Of a DNA stretch of 64,000 nucleotides, positions 1-11,200 are shown piece after piece. The stretch is taken from contig OX485803.1 of the NCBI GenBank assembly GCA_950295325.1, positions 1,734,001 to 1,798,000 of the forward strand. Reading direction: 5' to 3'. A program made the translations under genes and the position numbers. The number at the start of each line of letters is the position of its first letter. Positions within the stretch are counted from its first letter, which is position 1. The stretch comes from Polytrichum commune. Lineage: Eukaryota; Streptophyta; Polytrichopsida; Polytrichales; Polytrichaceae. The notes under the pieces were generated by a model. The model saw only the letters and a program-made list of their open reading frames with translations, had not been told where the DNA came from and did not search any database.

Positions 1-2
1 CT

Positions 3-1569
3 GAACTACAACCTGAACAACTCATTTTTCAACAAGTCCATACTAACCCTCACTAGAAAGCTGCCATGCAGGAAGAAATTGATTCTATATGCAGCAATAA
101 TACTTGGACCTTGGTCGAACTTCCTCCTGACAAGAAAATAATCTCTTCCCGTTGGGTCTACAAGGTGAAGACAGGTAGCAACGGCAGTCTTCCTCGATAT
201 AAAGCAAGATTAGTTGCTCGAGGTTTTGTACAGAAGGATGACATCGATTTTCTTGATACTTTTGCCCCTGTGGTTCGCTGGGAGACTATCCGAATTCTCA
301 TTGCTATTGCTATTCACCTCAATTGGCCCATCCACCAGCTTGATGTTCTAACTGCCTTTCTGAATGGCATTCTAGAGGAGGACGTTTACATGCATCAGCC
401 CCTTGGCTTCATCCAGAGAGGAGTTGAACACCTCGTGTGTAAACCTCACAAATCCCTCTACAAACTTCAACAAAGCCCACGCGCCTGGTATGCACGCCTT
501 CATGCTGCCCTTCTTGCCTGGCGACTTATCCAATCCCACTCTGACCCTAACCTTTACTTCGCTCACGTAGGTAATGACACAATTGCTCTCTAGTCTATGT
601 CGATGACATCCTTGTCACAGGAAGCAACCTCCGTCTCATCACCCAGCTCAATAATCACTTTCACTGCACATTCAAGACCAATGACCTCGGCCCCATTCAG
701 AGGTACCTCGGTGTTCAATTCGACCGAGATTCTACTGGTCTTCGCATGCATCAGACGGAGTATGCTCTCAGCATTCTCCATCTCTTCAACATTGAGCACT
801 GCACTCCATCCCACACCCCTCTTCCCGAGGGCCTCACCCTGTCCAAGGATTCTGCTACACCGCCTGTGAATGCCACCATCTACAGGATGCTTGTAGGTAA
901 GCTATTGTTTCTCACTAAAAGTCGACCTGACATCACTCATGCTGTCAGTATAGTTAGCAGGTTCATGCAAAATCCCCAAGAAGCTCATTTACAAGCGGCC
1001 AAGCATGTCTTACGCTATGTGCGCCGTTACCTAGACATAGGCTTGTTTTTCAAACAAGGGGAGGAGAATCGTCTTCATGGGTACACCGACGCAGACTATG
1101 GCCAGGATATTGATGATAGAATTTTTGTAGGAGCATACATATTCTTCCTTGGAAATTCTCCTGTTTCCTGGAATTCTAAGAACCAGTCTAGTACTTCTAG
1201 GTCATCTTGTGAATCGGAATACATAGCTCTTGCTCAATGCTCATGTGAAGCCATATGGATTAGAAGACTGTTGGAAGAACTTAAAATCCTAGACAACAAG
1301 CCTACCCATCTTTTCTGCGACAACCAAAGCAACATCAAACTCAGTTACAATCCAGTTTTTCATGAAAAATCCAAACACTTTGAGATCGATTACCACTTTA
1401 CTCGTCAAAGGTAGAAAATAACACTATCAAAGTGGAGTTCATTCCATCTCAAGAACAACCGGCCGACCTTCTCACCAAATCGCTCAGGAGAATCAAATTC
1501 GAAGACTGCAGAAGGAAACTTCACCTCCGAAATAGCCTGACTGACTATCGTCAGACTCTCATCAAGTGA
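3..1569 (+). pseudogene. copia pol remnant: reverse transcriptase and RNase H
   Basis: This is the C-terminal part of a copia polyprotein. It shows RT features: the LDVLTAFLNG motif near 340-370, KSLYKL..SPRAWY near 450-490 and the catalytic YVDD at 596-607. RNase H follows, with GYTDADY near 1078-1098, SCESEYIAL near 1207-1233 and a CDNQS motif near 1317. Three lesions are visible. A TAG at 54-56 stands where the family has a conserved tryptophan. One base is missing just before the YVDD block (about 591-593), changing the frame. A second single-base loss near 1408 changes it again, after which the reading stays open to TGA at 1567-1569. The N-terminal pol domains lie outside the window. The identification is firm; the gene is dead. 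Confidence 0.92.
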
Positions 1570-2276
1570 CGAGGGAAATACGCCCTCATTGAACACCCAG
1601 AGGAAGAAGCACATGCCTCTTCAAACCCTTTTCCCTCATTCTGATCACAGGTACTCTTGCTATAGTTGCGAACATTCCCAGAACAAGGGAATCTTGTCCA
1701 CATACAAGCACGGACGGCATCACCTAAACCCTCAGTCGAACTCCAGTTTCCCTCATCCTTCTCGTAACTATCAGTCTTCAACCGAATCCTTTCAGACTGA
1801 GATGTGTAATCCGCGAGGCGCTCCGACAACAACACTGAAATTGATCTCAACTCATCTTCCACCCGCTCCCGCAACGAAGGACGACGCACACAACGATCCT
1901 CGAGGTATCGAACATAACCTGGAGTGTCGACCCGGACCATCTCCAAGGCTGCCCATTCTAAGGTCATGGCTACGCCCTCCCTCCAGGCACGGTTCACCCT
2001 TCTGAGCCTCCATAAAAGCGATGCATTCACCTTCCGATGGAGAAGGGGCCAAATTCGGGTGAGGACTAATTCGTCGCTCAGAGGGGGCAACAATGTCGTT
2101 GCCTCAACTGTTCTTCCTCGGACTCCCCCACTCAAGGACTGTTCACCTCTATCAAAAACTCTACTCTCAATCGCATCTATCAACTGTGAGATACCCCACT
2201 TCAACATGACCAAGATCATCCAGATCAGCAAAGACAACAACCGCACCCAAGTGATCTCCTTCAATCTCAAGTCCAT
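1551..2276 (-). CDS. antisense ORF in copia element, F-box-like, 241 aa
   Basis: An ATG-initiated ORF of 241 codons runs opposite to pol, between the end of pol and the polypurine tract, overlapping the last 19 bases of pol. The predicted protein has a hydrophobic membrane-like segment at about residues 9-27. Near residues 65-98 is a stretch resembling the start of an F-box (LSDELVLTRIWPLL, then LRRVNRAWR). A charged helical region follows (LRERVEDELRSISVLL). It stays open although the adjacent pol is broken. I do not recognise a named family. It may be a host gene fragment captured by the element or an element-encoded antisense ORF of the kind known between pol and the 3' LTR in some plant retrotransposons. 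It could also be a chance open frame, though the protein-like composition argues against that. Confidence 0.45.
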   Translation of the reverse strand: MDLRLKEITWVRLLSLLIWMILVMLKWGISQLIDAIESRVFDRGEQSLSGGVRGRTVEATTLLPPLSDELVLTRIWPLLHRKVNASLLWRLRRVNRAWREGVAMTLEWAALEMVRVDTPGYVRYLEDRCVRRPSLRERVEDELRSISVLLSERLADYTSQSERIRLKTDSYEKDEGNWSSTEGLGDAVRACMWTRFPCSGNVRNYSKSTCDQNEGKGFEEACASSSGCSMRAYFPRHLMRV

Positions 2277-2351
2277 CACTACTCACACTCACACTGAAAA
2301 GCCTCAGTTGGCTTGACACTTGTAAATTAGCTCAATGGGAGCCTTGTGTGC

Positions 2352-2360
2352 AAGAGGGGG
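2352..2360 (+). other. polypurine tract of copia element
   Basis: AAGAGGGGG sits immediately before the TGTTGAAACC start of the LTR. That is the position and composition expected of the plus-strand priming site of an LTR retrotransposon. Confidence 0.75.
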
Positions 2361-2527
2361 TGTTGAAACCATCTGCCCACAAGGATTGTTACCGTAGTTA
2401 GATTTTATTTACTTTAGGGTTTCTTCCAGTAATTAGGTCTAGATCTACGTGTACATATACCTGTGAGTTCCATCTCACCTTCGAACAGTTCAGTTCCAAG
2501 GTAGTGATTTCTACCTTAGTTTCGACA
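2361..2527 (+). repeat. copia 3' LTR (167 bp)
   Basis: The LTR begins TGTTGAAA and ends TTTCGACA, giving the TG...CA ends and short imperfect terminal inverted repeat usual for LTRs. It directly follows the polypurine tract. No matching 5' LTR is in the window, so the right end is inferred from the inverted termini only. Confidence 0.65.
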
Positions 2528-2534
2528 TATCCTT

Positions 2535-2790
2535 CACGGTTGGTTACCGCCGTGGCTCATTCCACTTGGTCAAGTGGATCCTCGAGTGGAACACGGCAAG
2601 GATCCACTCGACCGAGTGGATCCTTCACGGCTGGTTACTGCCGTGGCTCGTTCCACTCGGTCAAGTGGAACACGGCAAGAATCCACTCGACCGAGTGGAT
2701 CCCCACGGCTGGTTACTGCCGTGGCTCGTTCCACTTGACCGAGTGGATCCTCCATAGCTGGTTACCGCCATGGGTCGTTCCACTCGGTGA
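2535..2790. repeat. ~78-bp minisatellite with internal palindromes
   Basis: About 2.7 to 3 copies of a GC-rich unit of roughly 78 bp follow the LTR end. Each contains GGTTACYGCCGTGGCTCRTT, then CACTCGGTCAAGTGGA-type sequence and a dyad. The clearest dyad is GGATCCACTCG at 2600-2610 and its complement CGAGTGGATCC at 2613-2623, separated by 2 bases. The open frames that cross the array are by-products of the repeat. Confidence 0.85.
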
Positions 2791-2965
2791 GTATTTGTGT
2801 GTGATGCGATGAGTTATCACATATTTGGCCCTTGAGGTTGATTTGCTCAATGAGTGTGTGTGATGCGATGTAAAATGCCACTCACATCATGAGTTTTTGT
2901 GTGTGATGCGATTTGAAATGGCACTCACATCATGAGTTTCTATGTGTGATGCGATTTTCTATGTG
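2791..2965. repeat. ~43-bp tandem repeat
   Basis: Three to four diverged copies of a unit of about 43 bp built on ATGAGTTTTTGTGTGTGATG then CGATTTGAAATGSCACTCACATC. The array abuts the 78-bp minisatellite. No coding potential. Confidence 0.8.
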
Positions 2966-3004
2966 TCCCCGTCTCTTTGGGGAGGGGACGTCATAACCCC
3001 GGCA

Positions 3005-3412
3005 CACGGGGGGATCACTCCATTGTCAAGTTGAACACCACGTGCAACCAAAAAAATCCTTCTTTTGGTAAGTTGCACCACCAAAATGGGTCAAAATTTT
3101 ATCAATTTTTTTTTCATGAGTAGATATACACAGTACCTATGACATATTTAAAAGTGGTAACTAAATTTGATGATTTTTTTTTCATAAAACATACCGTTTC
3201 TAACTAGAATGACACAGAATTGAACTAAAACAATTACTAGAAAAATAAAGATGACTAAAAATTTCAAACATATATACAAAAGATACTATCAATGGTTATG
3301 TATATGTAGAAAAAATATCATAAATTTTAAAATTATATATGGCATGTAATATAGGGGTAGCAAACTTTGTCCGCACGTGGTGTCAACTTGATAATGAAGT
3401 GACCTCCCCGTG
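3005..3412. mobile_element. hAT-type MITE, copy 1 (408 bp)
   Basis: The element starts CACGGGGGGATCACTCC and ends with the imperfect complement of CACGGGGAGGTCACTTC. The inverted termini extend about 38 bases to the CACGTG core. It is flanked on both sides by the same 8 bases, CCCCGGCA (2997-3004 and 3413-3420). An 8-bp target duplication with CA...TG ends is diagnostic of the hAT superfamily. There is no internal coding capacity. A second, highly similar copy lies at 14962-15371. Confidence 0.93.
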
Positions 3413-3579
3413 CCCCGGCATTTTCCTTGAGTAGGTTTGGCTGCCCGGACGATGTTTGGCAACTGGTTACCACAGTAGCCGCTCGTCAACGAGGACGGGC
3501 CGGTTTAGGGTTTGCAGGCGCCAAGCTGTAGTGAGCGTCGCAGCGACCGCCGAGCTGTAATTGCAAGCGCGACAGTGCG

Positions 3580-3727
3580 GCCGCGAGCGCGAGGCTGCGA
3601 CAGCAGCGGTAGCACCAACCAACATGAGGTTGTTGTGCGTATTGTATTCCATACCGGGACCGCTAGGCTGCGGCGACGACGGTAGCGGATGCCAAGGCAA
3701 GGCATCCGTGCATATTGTATTCCATAC
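3580..3727. repeat. ~78-bp tandem duplication
   Basis: Two adjacent related units share GGCTGCG, a CAGCGGTAGC / GACGGTAGC block and, at their right ends, GTGCRTATTGTATTCCATAC (near 3635-3654 and 3710-3729). The local GC content is much higher than in the surroundings. Confidence 0.65.
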
Positions 3728-5315
3728 ACATCCTCATCGGCTTTGTCTCCGTTGTTGGGGTCTCATCATCATCCCCCGCCAAGTCCCCCTCCATAGACTC
3801 CCTTTGCTCGCCCTTGGTTGTGACCATCCACCACTGTCGTATGGTCATAATCACCTCCTCCCCAAGCGTGGGCTCATCCACTCCAACCTTAATTTCCATC
3901 TCTCCATCCTTCACACCCACCCCTCCATCCTCCGCCTTAACTTCATCCCCTCCCAATTACTCCATCCGCCAACAAAATTTTACATGTTCTACACTCCTAT
4001 GGATGTAATGGTTGGGGCAAAGTTAGGAAGGTCGCCTAAAATAAGTTGTTGTGTTTTAGAGGGATCACCATCCCCTATGAACTTTCACGAGTTGATTGGA
4101 GTGTGTAGTGTCTTTGTGGTTTATGAATATGACGTGTGCAAAGTCCACAAGTTCAGACACTACACAAACAATCTTTTGCTTTGTCATTTTGCGGATTATT
4201 CCAACCAAATGCAAAGCTAGACAATTATTGAAACCCTACATTGGACTATCACAAAAACTTGCCTCCTTGCATATCTCCTCATCCCCTCCACTTTCATAAG
4301 AGTCAGTGCGGTGTCGCTAACCACGTTCACGCTATCATCCACAAATGCAATTGGTTGTTGGACATCATCGCCACCTCTCATTGGCTCCGATTCCAATATT
4401 CTTGACATTTGCATGTCCATTTTCGATCTCTCCAACTACTTCCACATGGAGAACTTTTAACCCACTTCCGCATCTCCTTCTCTTGGGGGGTTTCACGATT
4501 CCTTGCTTCGAGCATTGGCACTTGTCAATATGAGCTCAACTTAGTTTCCAATGCCTTTGCCTTGATCTCATTGCAAGGGGGTTAGCAAAAACTCATGTAT
4601 TGTATGTCTCCAATATTAAAAAGAGGTTGAGTTCCATTACCAACCATGTGTTCATAATGGGTTTAGGGGATGGTTTAGGGTATGCATGCAAGAAGGGAAC
4701 TTAGGTCAAGTGGCTTGCTCCAATCTGGGTACAATCCATGAGGTCATTGTGTATAATATCTTACCTATACTTTTTTTTTTTTTAAATGGGTACATTATTT
4801 GGCGTGTCCTTTTTGGGATTAGGTGTTGCATAATGGCATCTTGCATTTTATTGTTCAATTTTTTCCAGAACAATATGGCTTCCATGAGAGCCATTGGTTC
4901 TTTGGTGCCTTTCACATTCCCCTTGGCTTCCACTTGATTACTCTTGGTATCAAAGGATATGTTGGAGCCAATGTAAGAGTAGTTCAAGAATGATAATGAA
5001 AGATAGGGCTAAGTGTGTTGTATTGTATAATGTACTAATATGACTGGGTTGTGTATAGGTGCAGTGTTCTCCTTGCAAAGATGTGGTGGAATTTGAGAAT
5101 ATAGAATGAAAGAAAGAAATAAAGAAAGACAACTCCAATGTTGCTACCAACATGATTAAGGTGTTGCTTCAATTTTTTTTTGAGTTGGTTTAAGTCTAAA
5201 GAATCCCGAACCAAACATCACCACAATTAGAGGGGGGCCCAAAGATTATTGCCTCCTCTCAGAGGTGAACACCTTGACCATGTGCCGACAAGCTAGCCAA
5301 CCCCTAACACCCAAT
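3728..5315. other. intergenic, no gene recognised
   Basis: AT-rich spacer with short shadow ORFs only. I saw no splice-bounded coding stretch, RNA gene or transposase motif. Confidence 0.6.
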
Positions 5316-7286
5316 GTGTATGTTTGACAAAGTTTTTACAAGTCTTTCACTTTTGACATGCAAAAACTCGCACACAAAAAAACGCACGTCAATTGACACA
5401 CACAATTTAGAAGTTGACATGTATTGTGACTTGTGAAGACAAAATATACACGTCAATTGACACGCTAGAAATTAAAATGACATATATTACTAGGCAATTT
5501 AAGTACTATAAACCGCAACTCAAGTGTCCGGAACACATAACCCATAACAATAGGAGAACTTCCTACACTCACTTACGTACTTAAGTTCAGCCTTGTTATT
5601 GTAATTTCTTTTGTAACAGGGTGGCTCTACAATTGAGACGGTGATCAGAGTGGTGGTGGAGGCTAAGTACAAGGTTGACAAGACCATTGTTCCTTTGTAT
5701 TGCACATGTATTTCCATGAATTTTTGTGCAAGTATATGAATGAACAATTTTCCCCAACATATCTTGAAGAGTGTTGCTTTGTCTGGTTAATTTGGTTAAT
5801 TTTGAGGCGTCTCAGCTTGACATTGGGATGATTTGAGGTAGACTTTGCATAGTGCAAAGATACCCTTCGGATTGAATTTCATGTACAATGTACAATTCAC
5901 AATGCTTGAATTGAAACTAGATTGGAAGCAATATTGTTGTTGGGTCTATAATTTGAATGCCATCAACGTTCACAATTCCCTAAATGTTGGATGGTTTTGC
6001 CAACAAAGTTTGTGAGTGGGTGGGTTGTAGTACAAATCGACACAACAAGCTTTAACGATTGTTGAAGGATGTGTTTGAAGAGAATTATATAGTGGTTTTA
6101 CAAATTCATGCAGTTTGATAGCTTTCTTGAGGTAATGTCATGACTCGCTTACTACAATGCATGCCGACGTTATTGGAATTATTCAAAGATGAAAAGCCGC
6201 ATTGGTATGAGATCATGTGCTCTTTTAAATTCCATTTTTGCTTGAACTTGCTTGTAGATGTTTTACAAGAGTTGACTAAATTGAATATCAAATTTCAATA
6301 TGATGTGGTTGATATCATAACTATTAGTGCAACCATCGATATCACTATTTCAATTTAATCACATCAATTTTTATCCCGGAATGGACCTGTGTTTGGTTGC
6401 ACAAACAAAAATTTGGGAATTTTTTTGAGGGAATCTACAGGAAATCTTCAATTGAGTTATGAAGACAATACATGAGATCGTATTATTCATACATTGGCAA
6501 CCAGTGGGCCCAATGAACTACAACAATGCATATTATTGAGTGCATCTAGTGTGCAAAGAGTTGTTCATGCTTTAAATGATCATTTCCCAGACCTTCCAAT
6601 ATTCAATGCAGCCAAAATTTTCAACCCTTGTAATTATCCAAGCAATGATAGTGACTGCATCACAATTACCGAATTGTGGCTTGAAAGGATATAGTTGAAG
6701 TTTCAAAACATTGAAAAGGAAAGTGACATGTGTAAGGGAGAACTCCTAGAATTTATAGAACAACTTTGACATGAGTGTGAGAACAAAACATTATTGAGGT
6801 TTGGCGCACATGTGGTAGCAATTTGGAATGGCACACAAATTGGCCTAAACTTATGTACCTTTGGTAGAAAATTATACTCACTTCATCAAGTATAGCTATT
6901 TGTGAGAGAGGATTTTCCAAAGAAAATACAATCAAAAGTCACTTGCGCAATAGGTTGAACTTGAAGACCTTTGATGCTCTTAAGCAGGTATGTCTTTGTG
7001 GGCTTGAAGTGGATGTAATGAATTGTTGTACCATCTTCAACATGTGGAGAAACATGCAAGACCGAAGGATACTTACGCTCAATTGATAGTTTTTTGTTAC
7101 AAATCAAGATTTTATTTTGACTATTCAAAACATTAGTTTTTCTTAAATATTGTGTAACCTAAATTTGAGGTGACATTTTAGAATAAAATGTATATGTCAA
7201 TTGACATTCATTTTTTCTTTTGAAAATGTCATGCGACACTTTGGATTTGAATTTGAACGTCAAATGAAATTTATCAAACATACACA
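5316..7286 (+). mobile_element. degenerate hAT transposon (~2 kb)
   Basis: The element is bounded by near-perfect 16-bp inverted ends: GTGTATGTTTGACAAA at 5316-5331, with the complement of GTGTATGTTTGATAAA at 7270-7285. Both ends have subterminal TCAATTGACA repeats (5395-5465 and 7190-7205). Between them is a broken hAT transposase reading frame on the plus strand. No 8-bp target duplication can be recognised, which fits an old insertion. The ends are inferred from the inverted repeat. Confidence 0.65.
6010..7086 (+). pseudogene. hAT-family transposase remnant
   Basis: Conceptual translation across stops gives characteristic hAT transposase blocks. A damaged LS.GNVMTRLLQCMPTLLELF block lies around 6122-6190. 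NLLVDVLQELTKLNIKFQ and a VDI segment follow near 6244-6320. The C-terminal dimerisation signature CERGFSKENTIKSHLRNRL is at 6901-6957, followed by about 40 more residues to TGA at 7084-7086. At least three in-frame stops (6116-6118, 6119-6121, 6128-6130) and one frame change between about 6690 and 6880 disable it. The type resembles the hAT transposases related to vertebrate ZNF862-like proteins. That relation is from family knowledge and was not searched. Confidence 0.8.
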
Positions 7287-8175
7287 CTACTGATACCTAT
7301 CTCCCCCAAGGGCAACCCCCTAGGTTCCCACATGGTTGGTTGAAAATATTAGGTATTTGTGTACCCCGCTATGATTGGGTGGGCTAGTAAGTGGTAGGGT
7401 GCATTGGAAATCAATTTTCTGATCAACCCAACTCTCAACACAAGTTCCAAGCCTCACCTTCAAAAAGTGTTTGCCAAGTGCGCATACATGTCACACTTGG
7501 GACTTAGGACTTGAAACCCCGTGTGAAGTGACAAGTCCCAACTTTCATGCTCTCAACAGTTGAGATTGCATGGATTAACCTCAAGTGACTTGGGACTTAG
7601 GACTTGGAACCCCGTGTGAATTGGCCCTTAAGTCAATATATGTGATGCTAATGTCTTTAATTTGTGACATTGGCATCTTTGAGGGTTGTAATTATTGCTT
7701 GGAATTGCTGAGTTGAATGCCACATAAGCCCAAAGCCTTCTTGGCTAAGCTTACTAAGTAAAACTTTAAACTTTAAAGTGTTCGCCATGAGATGTGAGAA
7801 GGGATGTGGCGTACCAATAGAAATAATTATATATAGTACATGCCATGGCTATGGGTCTATAATTATGAATTTGTGTTGGGTCATATTTATGTAGGTAGTA
7901 ATTATGGTGCACTATGTTTCCAAGTACCTAATATATGTGGATTGTTGGAGGTAGCATTGGGCAAAGAATAGAAATAGCATGTTGTGGAAAGTGTGAGGAA
8001 GGATTTTAGTATATAATTTGGGATGATTTCTGGACCCGGGGTTTTGTCTTTGGAGAAATGCTTAACACAATCATCAAATAATGTGCGCATGATATTGTGA
8101 GGCAAGAGAAGAGGAGTGCAAGCATGTGTTGTCCAATGTAAATCCAATAGTTTGGTGCTAAATAGACATACAAAC

Positions 8176-8214
<39 letters not shown>

Positions 8215-11200
8215 AGCATTGGCCTCGATTGAGGCAAGCATGAATGAAGAGTCACTTCACCCGCATGCAATTGCCACCTTTTGATGGTGGATTCTATGTA
8301 ACAACTATGCCAGACATAACCGATAACTTCCCCATATGGAGATGAGAGAAGTAGGAGGCAATCAAGGGGGGGGGGGATGAGCTCATGTAGTAGTTTCAAG
8401 TTTGCAATTGTTGAGGATGATGGCAAAGAGAGAGTGGATGGCAGTGATGTGTAGTTGGGTTTACATTGTTTTGGTGTGTTTGGGTGGAGTTTGAAACGAT
8501 CACCAAGGGTTTTGAAGGTGGAAGTGCAAGTTCCTCCTTGTTAGCTAGTGGCTAAACAATAAGTGGTTGGATTTATCAGCGATGGCAATAAAGAGTGGGA
8601 TGTATTTGTCAATTTTTTGTTGTGCGGTTGTTTATAGGAAACAATCATGGTAGTAGGTGACTTCAATGTAGTGGAGTTTGATGTTGGCAATAGGTTCTCT
8701 ACGAAGAGTTCATGGCTTTGGAGGCCTTCTATGAGAAAAATCTTTGGTTGGAAGCAAGATGGATATGTGAATGGGGTAGAAGGGATGATGCATGGAAGTA
8801 GCCAACTTGGGATGGAGTTGTCATTGGGGGTAGTATAGGAAGATCTACAATTAATGAGGCACTTCCATCGAATCTTGTGATGGGAGAGCATGAGTTGTCC
8901 AATGTGTTCAAAGACCCTTATTATGTCTATCCGTGTGCAAACCCTTAAGAATGTGGGTGCAATTTGCAAGAACATGAGGACATGTGTTGAGGAAGGAGCC
9001 TCCGGGTGGGGGGGTGCCATAGTTGATGGCGGATTGCACATGTGCCATAGGTGGGAGTCTTATCAAGACATGATAGGGCATGCCTTTGGAATAAGAGTTT
9101 TTGAGAGTAGTAGATGACATTGGAAATGACCTCGGTCTATCACAAGGTTCCTTTAGGAGTCTCGTATACAATGTAAGTTTACAGCACCTCGTGTATAAAG
9201 TATACAACTATAGTAATGGATTTACATTGCAGTGAATGAAGGCAAATTAGAAAACATATTACTGTGTGTATGGTGAGCATGTTTATAATTGATTTGCAGA
9301 CAATGGTGGAGAAGTATTTTGCTTTTATGGTGAGATCATAATATTACTAAGTAGTTATAGGATGTTATACTTTTCAAAGAAAGAGGTTGTGTTTAAAAAA
9401 AGATGATAATTTATAACTACTTGTTGAAAAGTTCACAGTGTACAACATGAGTGCTCCTTATAAATAAAGAATTCAAGCATTAAAGGAGAATTATGCTCAT
9501 GTGATACTTGGTCTCATGGAATGCAACCAAGGAGCCTTGTAATGCTATTATGATGTGAGGCATATGTGGAGTAGTTTGCTAGGAGATATATGATATTATA
9601 TAATTTGATGAATTCATAATTCTTGTCTACAAAGAGGGGATGCAATAAGGCGACTTCACACACAAGCCAAGGGTCGTGAGCATGTAATTGCGAGGGATAT
9701 TGACTCTCATTTTAAGACTATGCTAGTTGTTTAACTGACATAGAATGCCAGAATTTGCATCAAACCTACCTCTTGGAGGTGGGCATAACACAAATTACGG
9801 TAGACTATGAAAGTTTATTTATAGTTTACCATGTAGGAATCCATGTAGACTTTTCATCCATGACAGTTTCTTTGAGCTCTTAAGCGCTTAAGCTCTCATG
9901 TAGTGTGAAGTGAACTTGGACAATTTTGACCTTTTCAACCAATAAGAAATCTTAGAATGCAATAATCGTGGGCCTTCAGTCTCATATATGAAGTGGCCCT
10001 AAATTGTGAGGGTGGAAGTGAAGATGTTAGTGGATAGTTGAGAAGGGGATGTATGTTACGTCATGGAGAGAGGAAGGGGTTAAGTAAGTGTGTGTGTGGG
10101 GGGGGATTGAGTTCGTAGTTACCAAAGGGTGAAGTGTGGAGTAGTAGAGTAGCAACTATTTTAATTGCATATTTTGAGTGCATATTTTAACACATTCAAG
10201 GGGTCAATTGTCACTCCAACCATAATACATGTTCTTCAATATTGAATATTAGGCAACCTGTTCTTGTCATTTAACATGAAAGTTATCCTAAACACTACTT
10301 ACTACACACATCCATATATGCAAGGTGTACATTGACACCATAAATGTAGCAAGCGACTACGACTTCTCACTATTTCATGTAAAGTTAACTCGACCCTTCA
10401 GTGGACATAATATCAAGGGTGGGTCGAATGGGCATTTCAATCATGCTGATCCCATCAGGGGTCAGCGTTTCTTCTCTCTCTCTCTTTTAACTCGACCCTT
10501 CACAAGGTGAAAACAACGTGAAATATTTTCTAGACCTGCATATCAACGTTGTAAGCACATTTGATCTCAAATAACAGCAGCGACAACCACCACTTCATAA
10601 GGTCACATTAAAGCAACAAGATGGCATGAATCAACCACAAACCTAAGCAAAGATAAGTTGGTGTTAGGGTTACTTCATCCAACTTACTTAGTATGTGAAA
10701 ACCCAATCCACAAATCAGCACCTTTAACCTCTAAATGTGTTGGGTTTTCTATTCAAGCTAATCTTGTATCATAAAATATGAATAAAGGACTTTAATTGGA
10801 GTACATATACCATAGATAGTTGTAAGAGTGATTCAAAAGTTACACCCATATGGTTGGAATAATGATCAGTTTGCTTGATCTCTACTTGATAGTCTTAGAA
10901 GTATTCTCCTTTTCAAAAAACTAAAATCCCAATATAAATAAATATCACCCGCCTTCTCATTAGCACAACATTAATCATGTTAGGGTACTTGCTCCCATTT
11001 TTATATGGGTTGTCAAGAGCCTAAATATGGCACAACCATGGATAATGGTTGAGAGATTATGCTTTATTAACATCGCAATAGCCATGACCTACAAGTATGT
11101 ACGCATGGCCCCATGCAACATCCAAGCAAATAAGCCAAGTGGCAACTTTATTTGAGAAATATTCTAAACCGATGTTTCGGTATAACATCAACGGGGCTAG

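Larger units (their letters stand above)
1..2527 (+). mobile_element. Ty1/copia LTR retrotransposon, 3' portion (degenerate)
   Basis: This is the right-hand part of a copia-type LTR retrotransposon; the left part (5' LTR, gag, protease, integrase) lies outside the window. In order it contains reverse transcriptase and RNase H coding sequence to 1569, a 780-base non-pol segment with a long antisense ORF, a purine tract at 2352-2360 and a 3' LTR at 2361-2527. Pol carries a nonsense codon and two frameshifts, so this copy cannot be autonomous. The RT-RNase H order and motifs are those of copia elements. The right boundary is inferred from the TG...CA ends of the LTR. A target duplication cannot be tested because the left end is missing. 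Confidence 0.85.

Noticed and set aside
8647-8838. GDFN tetrapeptide in a short ORF, suggestive of a LINE endonuclease
   Set aside because: No other endonuclease or reverse transcriptase motifs could be traced in any frame around it, so one tetrapeptide is insufficient.
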